Below are positions 33,648 through 41,952 of a stretch of 64,000 nucleotides of DNA, in pieces. Each line of letters begins with the position of its first letter. Positions within the stretch are counted from its first letter, which is position 1. The notes below the pieces were generated by a model. The model was not told the DNA's origin and searched no databases. It worked only from the letters and a program-made list of their open reading frames with translations. Position numbers and translations under genes: made by a program. This stretch comes from Clostridium sp. 1001271B_151109_B4 (GTDB lineage: Bacteria > Bacillota > Clostridia > Clostridiales > Clostridiaceae): the NCBI RefSeq assembly GCF_015670405.1, contig NZ_JADPBQ010000006.1, positions 89,486 to 153,485 on the forward strand, in the 5' to 3' direction.

Positions 33648-34808
33648 ATGAAAGAGTTATTTTTACAAGTGCTAGACACAAGCATTTTTGCAAGCTTATT
33701 AATAGGGATAATTATATTTTCTAGTAATAGATTTTTAATAAAATATACTCAGAGGTTTAGTTATTTATTATCACTAGTAATAATAGTAAGAATGTTGTTT
33801 GTTACTAAGATAGAAATAAATATTCCTATAATAAATAGTATTTTTAGAAATAAAGAAGGTATTGATAATTTAAAAAATTATTTACTAGTATCAGTACCTG
33901 CAAATAATCAAGCAATTGATTATTTGGGTATTATTTCAAAAGTGTGGATTATAGGATTAGTTATAATAATTTCATATTATGCTTATTTTCAATTTACATT
34001 CTATTTTAAAGTAAAGAGAGTTATGAAACCTAATAAAAATGATGAATTACAAAAATTATTGGATGATCAACTCACATTAAGTGGAATAAGTAAAGATATT
34101 AAAGTAAATATTGTAGAAGGTCTTTCAACACCAAGTCTTATAGGCATATTAAAAAACACTATAATACTTCCAGATAATAATTATACAGAAAAGGAATTAA
34201 AATGGATATTTAATCATGAACTTATACATTTGAAAAGAAAAGATAATCTACTAAAATTACTTATGATATTTGCCTTAGCAATACATTGGTTTAATCCATT
34301 AGTTTATATTTTAAGAAGATTTTTTTATGAGCAATGTGAATTATCATGTGATGAACAAGTTATAAGAAATGCTGAGATTCAAGAGATAAAAGAATATGCA
34401 TTACTATTGGTAAATTCAGTGAAGTATAAAAATGGACTTAAAGTATTAGCTATATCATCTGAACTTACAAATAAAAAAATAAATATAATGAAAAGGAGAA
34501 TAGATAGTATGTTAAATTTAAAAACAAAGAAAAGTGGAGTATTATTTGGAATAATAACACTACTTATAGTAGGAGGATCAATATTTGCTATTAATACAAG
34601 TGATACATTTGCAGATACACCTGAGGATAATAGTGTGAAAAATTATACATTTACAGAAACACCAGTAGATGCTAAAGAAATACCACACAAAGATGGTATA
34701 GAATCAGTTCTGATAAAATCTGATTCCATAGTAGTTCAATATAGTGATGGTCAAGTTGAAGAGTTTAGTAATGATGAATATCAATTAAAGGCAGAAGTAT
34801 TAGAATAA
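33648..34808 (+). CDS. BlaR1/MecR1-like M56 sensor protease
   Basis: A 386-residue membrane metalloprotease beginning four bases after the blaI stop. Membrane helices lie near residues 8-50 and 100-125. The zinc-protease motif HELIH is at about residue 190, and the downstream C-D-E segment CELSCDEQV is typical of M56. A last helix near residue 295 leads to a tail of about 70 residues outside the membrane. BlaR1/MecR1 proteins have a penicillin-binding sensor of about 240 residues there; this one has only a short acidic tail (FTETPVDAKEIPHKDGIESV), so it cannot sense beta-lactams by the usual acylation. Confidence 0.88.
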   Translation: MKELFLQVLDTSIFASLLIGIIIFSSNRFLIKYTQRFSYLLSLVIIVRMLFVTKIEINIPIINSIFRNKEGIDNLKNYLLVSVPANNQAIDYLGIISKVWIIGLVIIISYYAYFQFTFYFKVKRVMKPNKNDELQKLLDDQLTLSGISKDIKVNIVEGLSTPSLIGILKNTIILPDNNYTEKELKWIFNHELIHLKRKDNLLKLLMIFALAIHWFNPLVYILRRFFYEQCELSCDEQVIRNAEIQEIKEYALLLVNSVKYKNGLKVLAISSELTNKKINIMKRRIDSMLNLKTKKSGVLFGIITLLIVGGSIFAINTSDTFADTPEDNSVKNYTFTETPVDAKEIPHKDGIESVLIKSDSIVVQYSDGQVEEFSNDEYQLKAEVLE

Positions 34809-35062
34809 AGCTAATGTATTAAAATATCTTTTATTATAGCTAATAAAAAAGTGAGGAGTTTATATTTTAATTGCTAACTTCTAGTAATTCTAGTTTATAA
34901 AATTTATCTAGACTAAATGAATTTATTAATAAATCAAATGTTTAATAAAAAAATATATGGATATTATTATTAAACTATTTAGTAGATCGCAATTTATAGA
35001 TATGTTTATAGAATTAATTTTAATATATTACGAAGATGAATTTAAATATAAATTAGTAAAAA
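34809..35062. other. AT-rich gap before module copy 5
   Basis: About 250 bases with no gene. GAATTAATTTTAATATATTACG near 35013 repeats sequence found just before copy 3, so the homology of these modules extends upstream of the hairpin in these two copies. No terminator for blaR1 is evident other than the module hairpin itself. Confidence 0.4.
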
Positions 35063-35196
35063 TACTGTATTATTCGAAAAGAATATGCGGTATTCTTTAG
35101 TGCTAATTCAAAAAAATTACGAGCATTTTGAAATTATTGCGAATTAAATGATCTTTGAAAATTGAATAATACGATGTTGAAAAATATGTAATATAT
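35058..35196 (+). repeat. Recurring intergenic module, copy 5
   Basis: The hairpin at 35063-35092 has a T in place of C in the left arm, keeping a G-T pair. The middle is nearly identical to copy 3. The right arm is GAATAATACGATGTT. The -10 region is degraded (TGTAATATA). It lies upstream of the first M28 peptidase gene. Confidence 0.78.
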
Positions 35197-35278
35197 GGTG
35201 TGTGAATAGATAGATTGATTCATATTAACATAATGTGGTAAGTATTATATATAGAATAAGTTTATAAAGGAGATTATT

Positions 35279-36268
35279 ATGTATAGGAAAATATCTATAT
35301 TTTTATCTATTATGATTATTTTAGTATCATTATCAGCATGTACAAATAAAACACAAAATATTGAAACAGTACAAGATTTAAATTCAGCTGAAACAAATAA
35401 TTCAATTGAATCAAGCAATGAAAAAAGTCTGATAATAGACAAGGAAGAAGTAATTAACAAACTATGTTCAGATGAATTTGAGGGTAGACTTGTTGGAAGT
35501 TTAGGAAATGAGTTGGCTGGAGAGTACATTAGTGATTTATTTGGTAAGGTTGGGTTAATTTCGATGTTTGGAGAAAATTATAATCATGAATATACACAGG
35601 AGGTATATAAAACTTATGGTTTAATTGCAGAAGATGACTATGGAGAGGTAAAGACAATTAATAATATTGTTGGGAAAATAGAAGGTAAAACTAATAATGC
35701 AATAATAATTTCTGCTCATTTTGATCATATAGGAGTGCAGGAGGGGAAAATAATAAAAGGAGCAATTGATAATGCATCTGGTGTAGCTGTGTTATTAGAG
35801 TTAGCGGAAACTTTAAAGAATAAATATAACATAGAAAAACCAGAATTTGATATAATATTTTGTGCTTTTAATAGTGAAGAGAAAGGATTAAAAGGAAGTA
35901 GAAATTTTATTGAAGATATAAATGGGAAATATGATAGTTTAATAAATATTAATATTGACTCTGTTGGATATAAAGATGGGGGAAAAGTAACTTTTTTAGA
36001 CAAAAATATGGATACATCGTTATATCTACCAATGAAAGAAGTTATAGAGAGCAATGGGCTAGAAGTAGAATTGGATACAGCTTTAAAAGGAACTGCTGAT
36101 AGTGTTGAATTTGATCAAGCTGGAATACCATCTATATGTATAATTGATGAAAATGTAAAAGATGTAATTCATACAGAGAATGATGTGCCAGAACTAATAG
36201 ATTATGATAGATTAGATAAAATAGTAAAATCAGTATATGATTTCGTTAGTTCATATGTATTCAATTAG
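35279..36268 (+). CDS. M28 family zinc aminopeptidase lipoprotein
   Basis: A 329-residue lipoprotein with signal peptide and lipobox LSAC (Cys at about residue 21). The M28 site is complete: His in SAHFDH (about 146), Asp in AIDNASG, Glu pair in NSEEKG, Asp in NIDSVG and His in VIHTEND. It is therefore a likely active co-catalytic zinc peptidase on the outer face of the membrane. The start follows AAGGAG. A degenerate paralogue is encoded at 37031. Confidence 0.9.
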   Translation: MYRKISIFLSIMIILVSLSACTNKTQNIETVQDLNSAETNNSIESSNEKSLIIDKEEVINKLCSDEFEGRLVGSLGNELAGEYISDLFGKVGLISMFGENYNHEYTQEVYKTYGLIAEDDYGEVKTINNIVGKIEGKTNNAIIISAHFDHIGVQEGKIIKGAIDNASGVAVLLELAETLKNKYNIEKPEFDIIFCAFNSEEKGLKGSRNFIEDINGKYDSLININIDSVGYKDGGKVTFLDKNMDTSLYLPMKEVIESNGLEVELDTALKGTADSVEFDQAGIPSICIIDENVKDVIHTENDVPELIDYDRLDKIVKSVYDFVSSYVFN

Positions 36269-36362
36269 CATAATTTAACTTTGATTTGTTGAAGTTATTA
36301 AATAAAATTTAAATAAAAAATTTTTAAGATTTTAATAAATAAAATTTAAATATTAATTGATT

Positions 36363-36530
36363 AAGATACCGTATTATTCAAAAAAGAGTATGCGGTATTT
36401 TTTTTGTTTGAAATTCAAATATATTGTCAGCAGTTTGAAGTTATTGCGAACTAAATGATCTTTAAAAATTAAATAGTACGGCATTGTAAAAATATGTTAT
36501 AATTAATTCGTAGTTGTATTATATGACGAA
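36363..36530 (+). repeat. Recurring intergenic module, copy 6
   Basis: The hairpin at 36367-36397 lies 98 bases after the peptidase stop, with a long T run. The middle part is closest to copy 2 (AAATTCAAATATATTGTCAG). The right arm is AAATAGTACGGCATT and the extended -10 is TGTTATAAT (36494-36502), followed by ATTCGTAGTTGTATTATATG. It faces the gene at 36548. Confidence 0.82.
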
Positions 36531-36547
36531 TTTAAAAAGTATAAGAG

Positions 36548-36841
36548 ATGGTAATTATTCAAAAATGTATTAAATTCAAAGGAAACTTTTCATATGTGGA
36601 ATTGCTATTTTCTAGATGGTCATTTTCTGATTATAAAAAAATAGAATGTAAAAATTGCAATGTAGCATTGAAAATTAACAGTGTATCTAGATTAATAATA
36701 ATAGCATTAATACCGTTACTGCTATTAGTCCAAGCATATTTATTAAAATTAGGAATTAATATTCTAGTAGTTTATTTACTATATTTATCATTCATTATTG
36801 TATTAAGTCCATTAATAGTAAGATATAAATTAATAGAATAA
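36548..36841 (+). CDS. Small membrane protein with damaged zinc ribbon
   Basis: A 97-residue protein with N-terminal CIKFKGNFSYVELLFSRWSF, then CKNC, then two to three membrane helices. It resembles clostridial zinc-ribbon/membrane proteins (TIGR04104-like) in which the first pair is CxxC; here the second Cys is Phe, so metal binding is doubtful. The ribosome site is weak (AAGAG). It may be a decaying gene. The promoter is probably that of module copy 6. Confidence 0.55.
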   Translation: MVIIQKCIKFKGNFSYVELLFSRWSFSDYKKIECKNCNVALKINSVSRLIIIALIPLLLLVQAYLLKLGINILVVYLLYLSFIIVLSPLIVRYKLIE

Positions 36842-36910
36842 TGGATAATCTTAATTAGTTATTCAGTCGATTAAATCAACAATCTTAATACGATGTAAAG
36901 GGAGAATAAA

Positions 36911-37021
36911 ATGTGTGTTAGTTTTGCTATTATATGATTTATTATTTTATGTATAATTTTATATTATATCATCAGAATAGCTGTAGAACATATATATTTA
37001 TCTGTAATATTAAATGAATAG
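36911..37021 (+). pseudogene. Small membrane peptide gene with in-frame TGA
   Basis: ATG 36911 follows GGGAGAAT and opens a hydrophobic reading frame that hits TGA after eight codons (36935). The same frame then continues as FIILCIILYYIIRIAVEHIY to a TAG at 37019. It looks like a 36-residue membrane peptide broken by one stop codon. The TGA would fit a mutated Trp codon (TGG). Confidence 0.45.
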
Positions 37022-37030
37022 GGGGCTAAT

Positions 37031-38008
37031 ATGAATAAAATAAGATTTCTGCTAATAGTGTTAAGTGTATTTTTATTATATGGTTGTAATGATAATAATA
37101 TAGAACAAGGTGAAAGTGAGGTTGGAAGTAATATTATTGTTCAAGAAGAAAACCTCGACGGAAAATTTACAGTTAGTGAAGTAGTTGAATACTTATGTTC
37201 AGAAAAAGTTAAAGATAGGGAATATAATAAAGAAGGGAATCAAAAAGCAACTGAATATATTGATGAATTGTATAAACAATTAAATTTAGAATTTGTTTTT
37301 GGTAAATCATATTTAGACAACTTTTCCTATGATGGTAGAAATATTAGCAATGTTATTGGCAAAATTAGTGGAAACGATAGCAGTACTGCTATTATTTTGA
37401 CAGCTCACTTTGATGCTTGGTTTAATGGAGCTGTTGATAATGCATCAGGTGTTGCTACAGTTCTTGAAATAGCTAAATTATTAGAGGATACATCAAAAAA
37501 AGAGTCTCTTAATTATGATGTTATTTTTCTAATGACTAATGGAGAAATGGCTCTTTTTGCAGGCAGTAGAGATTTTGTAACAAAGCTTGAACAATTACAA
37601 TATCAAAATGTTTTTAACATAAATATTGACTGTGTTGGAATGAAAGATTCATATAATTCTAATCCCTTAGGTTTAAAAACTTTAAGTAGAATTAGTGAGT
37701 CGCAAATATTATATTCAGGTATTAAGGAGATTTTTAATAATAATAATATAGATTTTGTTGATGATTATCCTACAGAAAAGGCTAAAATTGCTTTTGAGCA
37801 AAATATGGGAGTAAGCGATTATTTTGCATTTGAGGAAAATGATTATCCGAATATTCATATATGTCAACAGGGTATTTCTGAATTTATTTTAAATGAAAAA
37901 GATACTCCGGAATTGCTAGATTATAAAAAGATAGAGAAGCTCGCTTATGTATTATCTATCTATATTAAAGGAGTTGATGAGTTTGGATATGGCAATAGAA
38001 AAGGCTGA
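37031..38008 (+). CDS. M28-like lipoprotein with lost metal ligands
   Basis: A 325-residue lipoprotein (lipobox LYGC, Cys at about residue 19) homologous to the product of 35279-36268. Of the M28 site, His in TAHFDA, Asp in AVDNASG and Asp in NIDCVG remain. The Glu-Glu pair has become GEMAL (second Glu lost) and the last His is replaced (FILNEKD against VIHTEND). One zinc site is therefore broken, and the protein is probably a non-catalytic binding protein. The last residues (EFGYGNRKG) are read from a fused fragment of a different gene, so the C-terminus is not native. Confidence 0.8.
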   Translation: MNKIRFLLIVLSVFLLYGCNDNNIEQGESEVGSNIIVQEENLDGKFTVSEVVEYLCSEKVKDREYNKEGNQKATEYIDELYKQLNLEFVFGKSYLDNFSYDGRNISNVIGKISGNDSSTAIILTAHFDAWFNGAVDNASGVATVLEIAKLLEDTSKKESLNYDVIFLMTNGEMALFAGSRDFVTKLEQLQYQNVFNINIDCVGMKDSYNSNPLGLKTLSRISESQILYSGIKEIFNNNNIDFVDDYPTEKAKIAFEQNMGVSDYFAFEENDYPNIHICQQGISEFILNEKDTPELLDYKKIEKLAYVLSIYIKGVDEFGYGNRKG

Positions 38009-38228
38009 ACAAAAAATCGAATACTTGAGTAGTGATGAAGAAACTATGAAGATTTATTATGAGAGAGAAAGGTCATTGCATGAAAGAGCTAATATGATTA
38101 GTTCAGCAGAGCAAAGGAAAGCAATAGAGATAGCTAAAAACTTATTAGATGTTCTAGATGATGAAACAATAGCTGCGAAAACTGGATTAAATATAGAAGA
38201 AATAAAGTCATTAAGAGGTAATTGTTAG
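37977..38228 (+). pseudogene. C-terminal fragment of an Rpn-type nuclease
   Basis: In another frame overlapping the end of the M28-like gene, 83 codons read MAIEKAEQKIEYLSSDEETM and later ERERSLHERANMISSAEQRK, ending in a small helix-turn (AAKTGLNIEEIKSLRG). This is the conserved C-terminal tail of Rpn family recombination-promoting nucleases (PD-(D/E)XK transposase-like). The nuclease domain is missing, and the junction lies inside the peptidase gene. Confidence 0.75.
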
Positions 38229-38257
38229 TAGGATAGGTGAAAACCTATCCTATTTTT
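38228..38257 (+). terminator. Intrinsic terminator
   Basis: TAGGATAGG and CCTATCCTA flank a 5-base loop and are followed by TTTTTA, directly after the Rpn fragment. Confidence 0.8.
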
Positions 38258-38345
38258 ATAAAGAAAATATAATCGTTATTTTTACTATTATTTTTTTATA
38301 CAAATAAAATTATTGATGAAATAAAAAAAACTTTAAGAAAGCAAA
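38258..38345 (+). pseudogene. Remnant shared with the end of the decayed GNAT gene
   Basis: CGTTATTTTTACTATTATTT and ACAAATAAAATTATTGATGA with the following bases closely match 19275-19340. It is a short relic of a common ancestral sequence without a usable frame. Confidence 0.4.
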
Positions 38346-38393
38346 GAATAGTTTACTATGAAGTGCTTGAAATTACAAAATATTGCGTCTTAA

Positions 38394-38457
38394 AAGGATG
38401 TCCTAATGAACTGATCTCTTGTCATGTAGACAGGAGTAGCTCATTAGGACATCTTTT
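38394..38457 (+). terminator. Long compound terminator
   Basis: AGGATGTCCTAATGA (38395-38409) pairs with TCATTAGGACATCTTT (38441-38456), and an inner stem CTCTTGTC / GACAGGAG extends it; a T run follows. It insulates the nan operon from upstream transcription. Confidence 0.8.
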
Positions 38458-38544
38458 GCTTTATATTAATTTCCATATTATTTTAAAAATAAAACAAAGC
38501 CTTATATAAAAATGAATTTCTGAAAACAAATTTCAAAATAAAAA

Positions 38545-38557
38545 TGAAATTTATTTT
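38545..38557. promoter_or_regulatory. Candidate NanR operator, upstream copy
   Basis: GAAATTTATTTTC differs at one position from the perfect palindrome at 38677-38689. It lies 90 bases upstream of the promoter. Assignment to the RpiR regulator encoded at 44247 is inference from position and symmetry. Confidence 0.4.
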
Positions 38558-38634
38558 CTTTTTTGCTAAAATCAATATAAAATCTTATAAAAATAATAAA
38601 ATTAAGAAAAAAGAAAATAATTTATGAAAATTAC

Positions 38635-38663
38635 TTGCAAGGTAAATGATTACATGGTATTAT
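38635..38663 (+). promoter_or_regulatory. nan operon promoter with extended -10
   Basis: TTGCAA (38635-38640), a 17-base spacer and TATTAT (38658-38663), with TGG immediately before the -10, form a strong sigma-A type promoter 53 bases ahead of nanE. Confidence 0.7.
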
Positions 38664-38676
38664 AATATCAACAAAT

Positions 38677-38689
38677 GAAAATTATTTTC
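38677..38689. promoter_or_regulatory. Candidate NanR operator, perfect palindrome
   Basis: GAAAAT-T-ATTTTC is a perfect 6-1-6 palindrome located just downstream of the -10 of the nan promoter, where a repressor would block transcription. The RpiR-type regulator at the end of the operon is the likely ligand-binding protein. Confidence 0.55.
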
Positions 38690-38715
38690 TTTAAATCTTG
38701 ATGGGAGGAGTTTAT

Positions 38716-39381
38716 ATGCTAAATAAGGTAAAAGGTAAACTTATAGTTTCATGTCAAGCCTTAGAGGACGAGCCATTACATAGTTCATTCATAATGGGAA
38801 GAATGGCAAAGGCAGCAAAGGAAGGTGGAGCAGTTGCTATAAGAGCACAAGGGGTAGAAGATATTATAGAAATAAAAAAAGTAACTGGATTACCAGTTAT
38901 AGGAATTATTAAGAAGTGTTATGAAGATTCACAAATATATATAACACCTACAAAAGAAGAAGTAGACAAGCTTTTAAATACTAAATGTGAAATGATAGCT
39001 TTAGATGCTACAGAAAGAATAAGACCAAATGGAGAATCATTGAAGGATTTAATAAGTTATATCAAAAGTAATGGAGTATTAGTTATGGCTGATATATCTA
39101 CTTATGAAGAAGCAGTTAAAGCAGAAGAATTAGGAGCTGATTGTGTATCTACAACATTATCTGGATATACAGAGTATTCAACACAAGGCGATGGGCCAGA
39201 TTTAGAGCTTATTAAAAGGTTATCTAAAGATTTAAAAATACCTGTAATTGGAGAAGGAAAAATAAATACTCCAGAAGAATTAAGAGAAGCATTTGAATGT
39301 GGAGCACATTCATGTGTAGTTGGAGGAGCAATTACAAGACCACAGTTAATAACAAAGAAATTTGTTAATGCAATAAGTTAA
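38716..39381 (+). CDS. nanE: N-acetylmannosamine-6-phosphate 2-epimerase
   Basis: The start is ATG 38716, behind GGGAGGAG. The 221-residue protein is a TIM-barrel epimerase with NanE landmarks: KLIVSCQALEDEPLHSS, GGAVAIRAQG, the catalytic-Lys region PVIGIIKK, LDATERIRP and a phosphate-binding GEGKINTPEE / GAHSCVVGGAITRP end. It converts ManNAc-6-phosphate to GlcNAc-6-phosphate in the cytoplasm. It is the first gene of the operon. Confidence 0.95.
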   Translation: MLNKVKGKLIVSCQALEDEPLHSSFIMGRMAKAAKEGGAVAIRAQGVEDIIEIKKVTGLPVIGIIKKCYEDSQIYITPTKEEVDKLLNTKCEMIALDATERIRPNGESLKDLISYIKSNGVLVMADISTYEEAVKAEELGADCVSTTLSGYTEYSTQGDGPDLELIKRLSKDLKIPVIGEGKINTPEELREAFECGAHSCVVGGAITRPQLITKKFVNAIS

Positions 39382-39385
39382 ATCA

Positions 39386-39454
39386 TTTACTAAACTTTAA
39401 TAAAAAATCATACTGGTAGACAAGCTATTAAGCTAAATACCAGTGTTTAGTAAA
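39386..39454 (+). other. Nested stem-loop between nanE and nanA
   Basis: TTTACTAAAC (39386-39395) pairs with GTTTAGTAAA (39445-39454) and, inside it, ACTGGTA pairs with TACCAGT (39438-39444). There is no T run, so this is a candidate RNA processing or stabilising structure rather than a terminator. Confidence 0.5.
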
Positions 39455-39513
39455 TTAGAAATAAATAATTTTTTAAATTTAAAGTAAACATTTACAAAAT
39501 GGAGGGTTAAGAA

Positions 39514-40380
39514 ATGAAGGGAATTTATTCAGCATTATTAGTATCTTTTGATAAGGAAGGAAACATCAACGAAAAGGGGCTTAGACAAATTATAAGACAT
39601 AATATCGATAAAAATAAAGTTGATGGTTTATATGTAGGTGGAAGCACAGGAGAAAACTTTATGCTTTCAACAGAAGAAAAGAAAGAAATATTTAGAATTG
39701 CTAAAGATGAAGCTAAAGATGCAGTAAAGTTAATTGCACAAGTAGGATCAATTAATGTTAAGGAATCAGTAGAACTTGCAAAATATGCAACAGAACTTGG
39801 ATATGATTCATTATCTGCAGTAACACCTTTTTATTATAAATTTGATTTTGAAGAAATTAAGGATTATTACAATACAATAATAAATTCAGTTGACAACACT
39901 ATGATAATTTACTCAATTCCATTCTTAACAGGAGTAAATATGAGTTTAGATCAATTTGCAGAGCTATTTGAAAATGAAAAAATAATTGGTGTTAAATTTA
40001 CAGCAGCAGATTTCTATTTATTAGAAAGAATGAGAAAAAGATTCCCAGATAAACTAATTTATGCAGGATTTGATGAAATGATGTTACCAGCAACAGTTCT
40101 AGGAGTAGATGGAGCTATTGGTTCAACATTTAATGTAAATGGTAAGAGAGCTAGAGAAATATTTGAATTAACTAAAGAAGGTAGAATTGCTGAAGCATTA
40201 GAAGTTCAACATGTTACTAATGACTTAATTACTGATATATTAGCAAATGGGTTATATGGAACTTTAAAATTATTGTTAGAAGAAGAAGGTGTGGAAGCTG
40301 GATATTGCAGAAAGCCAATGAAGGAAGCTACACCAGAAATGGTTAAGCAAGCTAAAGTTATTTACAGCAAATACTTCTAA
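39514..40380 (+). CDS. nanA: N-acetylneuraminate lyase
   Basis: A 288-residue class I aldolase of the DHDPS/NAL family. The substrate-binding GGSTGENF motif, Tyr133 in IIYSIPFLTG and the Schiff-base Lys161 in GVKFTAAD are all present. It splits N-acetylneuraminate into ManNAc and pyruvate in the cytoplasm. It starts after TGGAGGG. Confidence 0.95.
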   Translation: MKGIYSALLVSFDKEGNINEKGLRQIIRHNIDKNKVDGLYVGGSTGENFMLSTEEKKEIFRIAKDEAKDAVKLIAQVGSINVKESVELAKYATELGYDSLSAVTPFYYKFDFEEIKDYYNTIINSVDNTMIIYSIPFLTGVNMSLDQFAELFENEKIIGVKFTAADFYLLERMRKRFPDKLIYAGFDEMMLPATVLGVDGAIGSTFNVNGKRAREIFELTKEGRIAEALEVQHVTNDLITDILANGLYGTLKLLLEEEGVEAGYCRKPMKEATPEMVKQAKVIYSKYF

Positions 40381-40408
40381 AATTTAAAGGTATAAAGGAG
40401 AGATTAAA

Positions 40409-41950
40409 GTGAAGGGTTTTACATGGATTGATATGGTTGTGCTCGTAGTATATCTAGGAGCAGTATTATTAGCAGGGTTAGCATTCTCAAAGAAAGAAAT
40501 GAAGGGTAAGGAATTCTTTAAGGGGGATGGAACTATACCTTGGTGGGTTACATCTGTTTCTATATTTGCTACATTATTAAGTCCAATATCTTTCTTATCA
40601 TTAGCAGGTAACTCTTATGGAGGAAGTTGGATATTATGGTTTGCACAATTAGGTATGCTTATTGCAATTCCATTAACTATAAGATTCTTCTTACCTTTAT
40701 ATAGCAGATTAAAAATAGATACAGCATATGAATACTTAGAAATAAGATATAAAAATAAAGGCCTTAGAATTTTAGGTGCTTTAATGTTTATAATATATCA
40801 AATTGGACGTATGTCTATTATTATGTATTTACCATCTATGGTATTAGCTCAACTTACAGGAATTAATGTAAACATATTAATAATAGTTATGGGTGTTATT
40901 GCTATAATTTACTCATATACAGGTGGATTAAAATCAGTATTATGGACTGACTTTATTCAAGGTATGGTATTAATAGTTGGAGTTACATTTGCATTAGGAT
41001 TCTTATTATTTAATATCGATGGTGGAATAGGATCTGTATTTAGTGAATTAGCTGGAGGAAAGTTCTTAGCACCAACAGATGTAGTTTTTGATATAAACAT
41101 ATTAAAGAACAGTGCATTTATAATTTTAGTAGGTGCAGGGTTCAATACATTCTCATCATATATTTCAAGCCAAGATATAGTACAAAGATTTACAACTACA
41201 ACAGATATTAAACAATTAAAGAAGATGACTTATGGAAATGGAGTATTATCAATATTCTTAGCAACAGTATTTTATTTAATAGGAACAGCATTATTTGTTT
41301 TCTATAATCAAAATCCTGCATTAGCACAAACAGCTCAACAAGACCAAATTTTTGCATCATATATAGCATACCAATTACCAGTTGGTATAACAGGAATATT
41401 ATTAGCAGCTATATATGCAGCATCACAATCAACATTATCAACTGGATTAAATTCAGTTGCAACAAGCTGGACATTAGATATTCAATCTAAAATATCTTCT
41501 AAAAAATTAAGTTTTGAAAAGCAAACAAAAATAGCTCAATATATATCATTAGGTGTTGGTATTGTATCAATTGCAGTATCAATGGTACTTGCAAATGGTG
41601 AAATTAAATCAGCTTATGAATGGTTTAACAGCTTTATGGGATTAGTTCTTGGAGTATTGGCAGGAATCTTTGTTTTAGGAGCTTTCACAAAGAAAGCAAC
41701 AAGCTTAGGTGCTTATGTAGCTTTTGCAGTATCAGCAGTACTTGTTGTATTCTTAAAATATAATGTTCCAAGTGTAACTTCATGGGCATATGCAATTATT
41801 TCTATATCAATATCAGTAGTTGTTGGATATATAACAAGTTCTATAGAGCTTGCTGTAACTGGCAAAAAGGTAAATACCTTAGATGCTGCAACAGTTTTCT
41901 GTGATAGGGAAACTGATGAAGCTTTAAGAGGAGATTTAGAAGGGGTATAA
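40409..41950 (+). CDS. Sodium/solute symporter (SSS), probable sialate transporter
   Basis: A 513-residue membrane protein with about thirteen helices and SSS landmarks: WWVTSVSIFATLLSPISFLS, the DTAYEYLEIRY loop and ATSWTLDIQSK. It starts at GTG 40409 behind AAAGGAG. Its place between nanA and yhcH in a sialate operon indicates that it takes up N-acetylneuraminate with sodium. The start codon GTG may tune expression. Confidence 0.9.
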   Translation: MKGFTWIDMVVLVVYLGAVLLAGLAFSKKEMKGKEFFKGDGTIPWWVTSVSIFATLLSPISFLSLAGNSYGGSWILWFAQLGMLIAIPLTIRFFLPLYSRLKIDTAYEYLEIRYKNKGLRILGALMFIIYQIGRMSIIMYLPSMVLAQLTGINVNILIIVMGVIAIIYSYTGGLKSVLWTDFIQGMVLIVGVTFALGFLLFNIDGGIGSVFSELAGGKFLAPTDVVFDINILKNSAFIILVGAGFNTFSSYISSQDIVQRFTTTTDIKQLKKMTYGNGVLSIFLATVFYLIGTALFVFYNQNPALAQTAQQDQIFASYIAYQLPVGITGILLAAIYAASQSTLSTGLNSVATSWTLDIQSKISSKKLSFEKQTKIAQYISLGVGIVSIAVSMVLANGEIKSAYEWFNSFMGLVLGVLAGIFVLGAFTKKATSLGAYVAFAVSAVLVVFLKYNVPSVTSWAYAIISISISVVVGYITSSIELAVTGKKVNTLDAATVFCDRETDEALRGDLEGV

Positions 41951-41952
41951 AG

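Noticed and set aside
18867..36530. Reading the recurring module as an integron attC array
   Set aside because: No integrase gene, no R-box core sites (GTTRRRY), and the hairpin has a T tract typical of a terminator.
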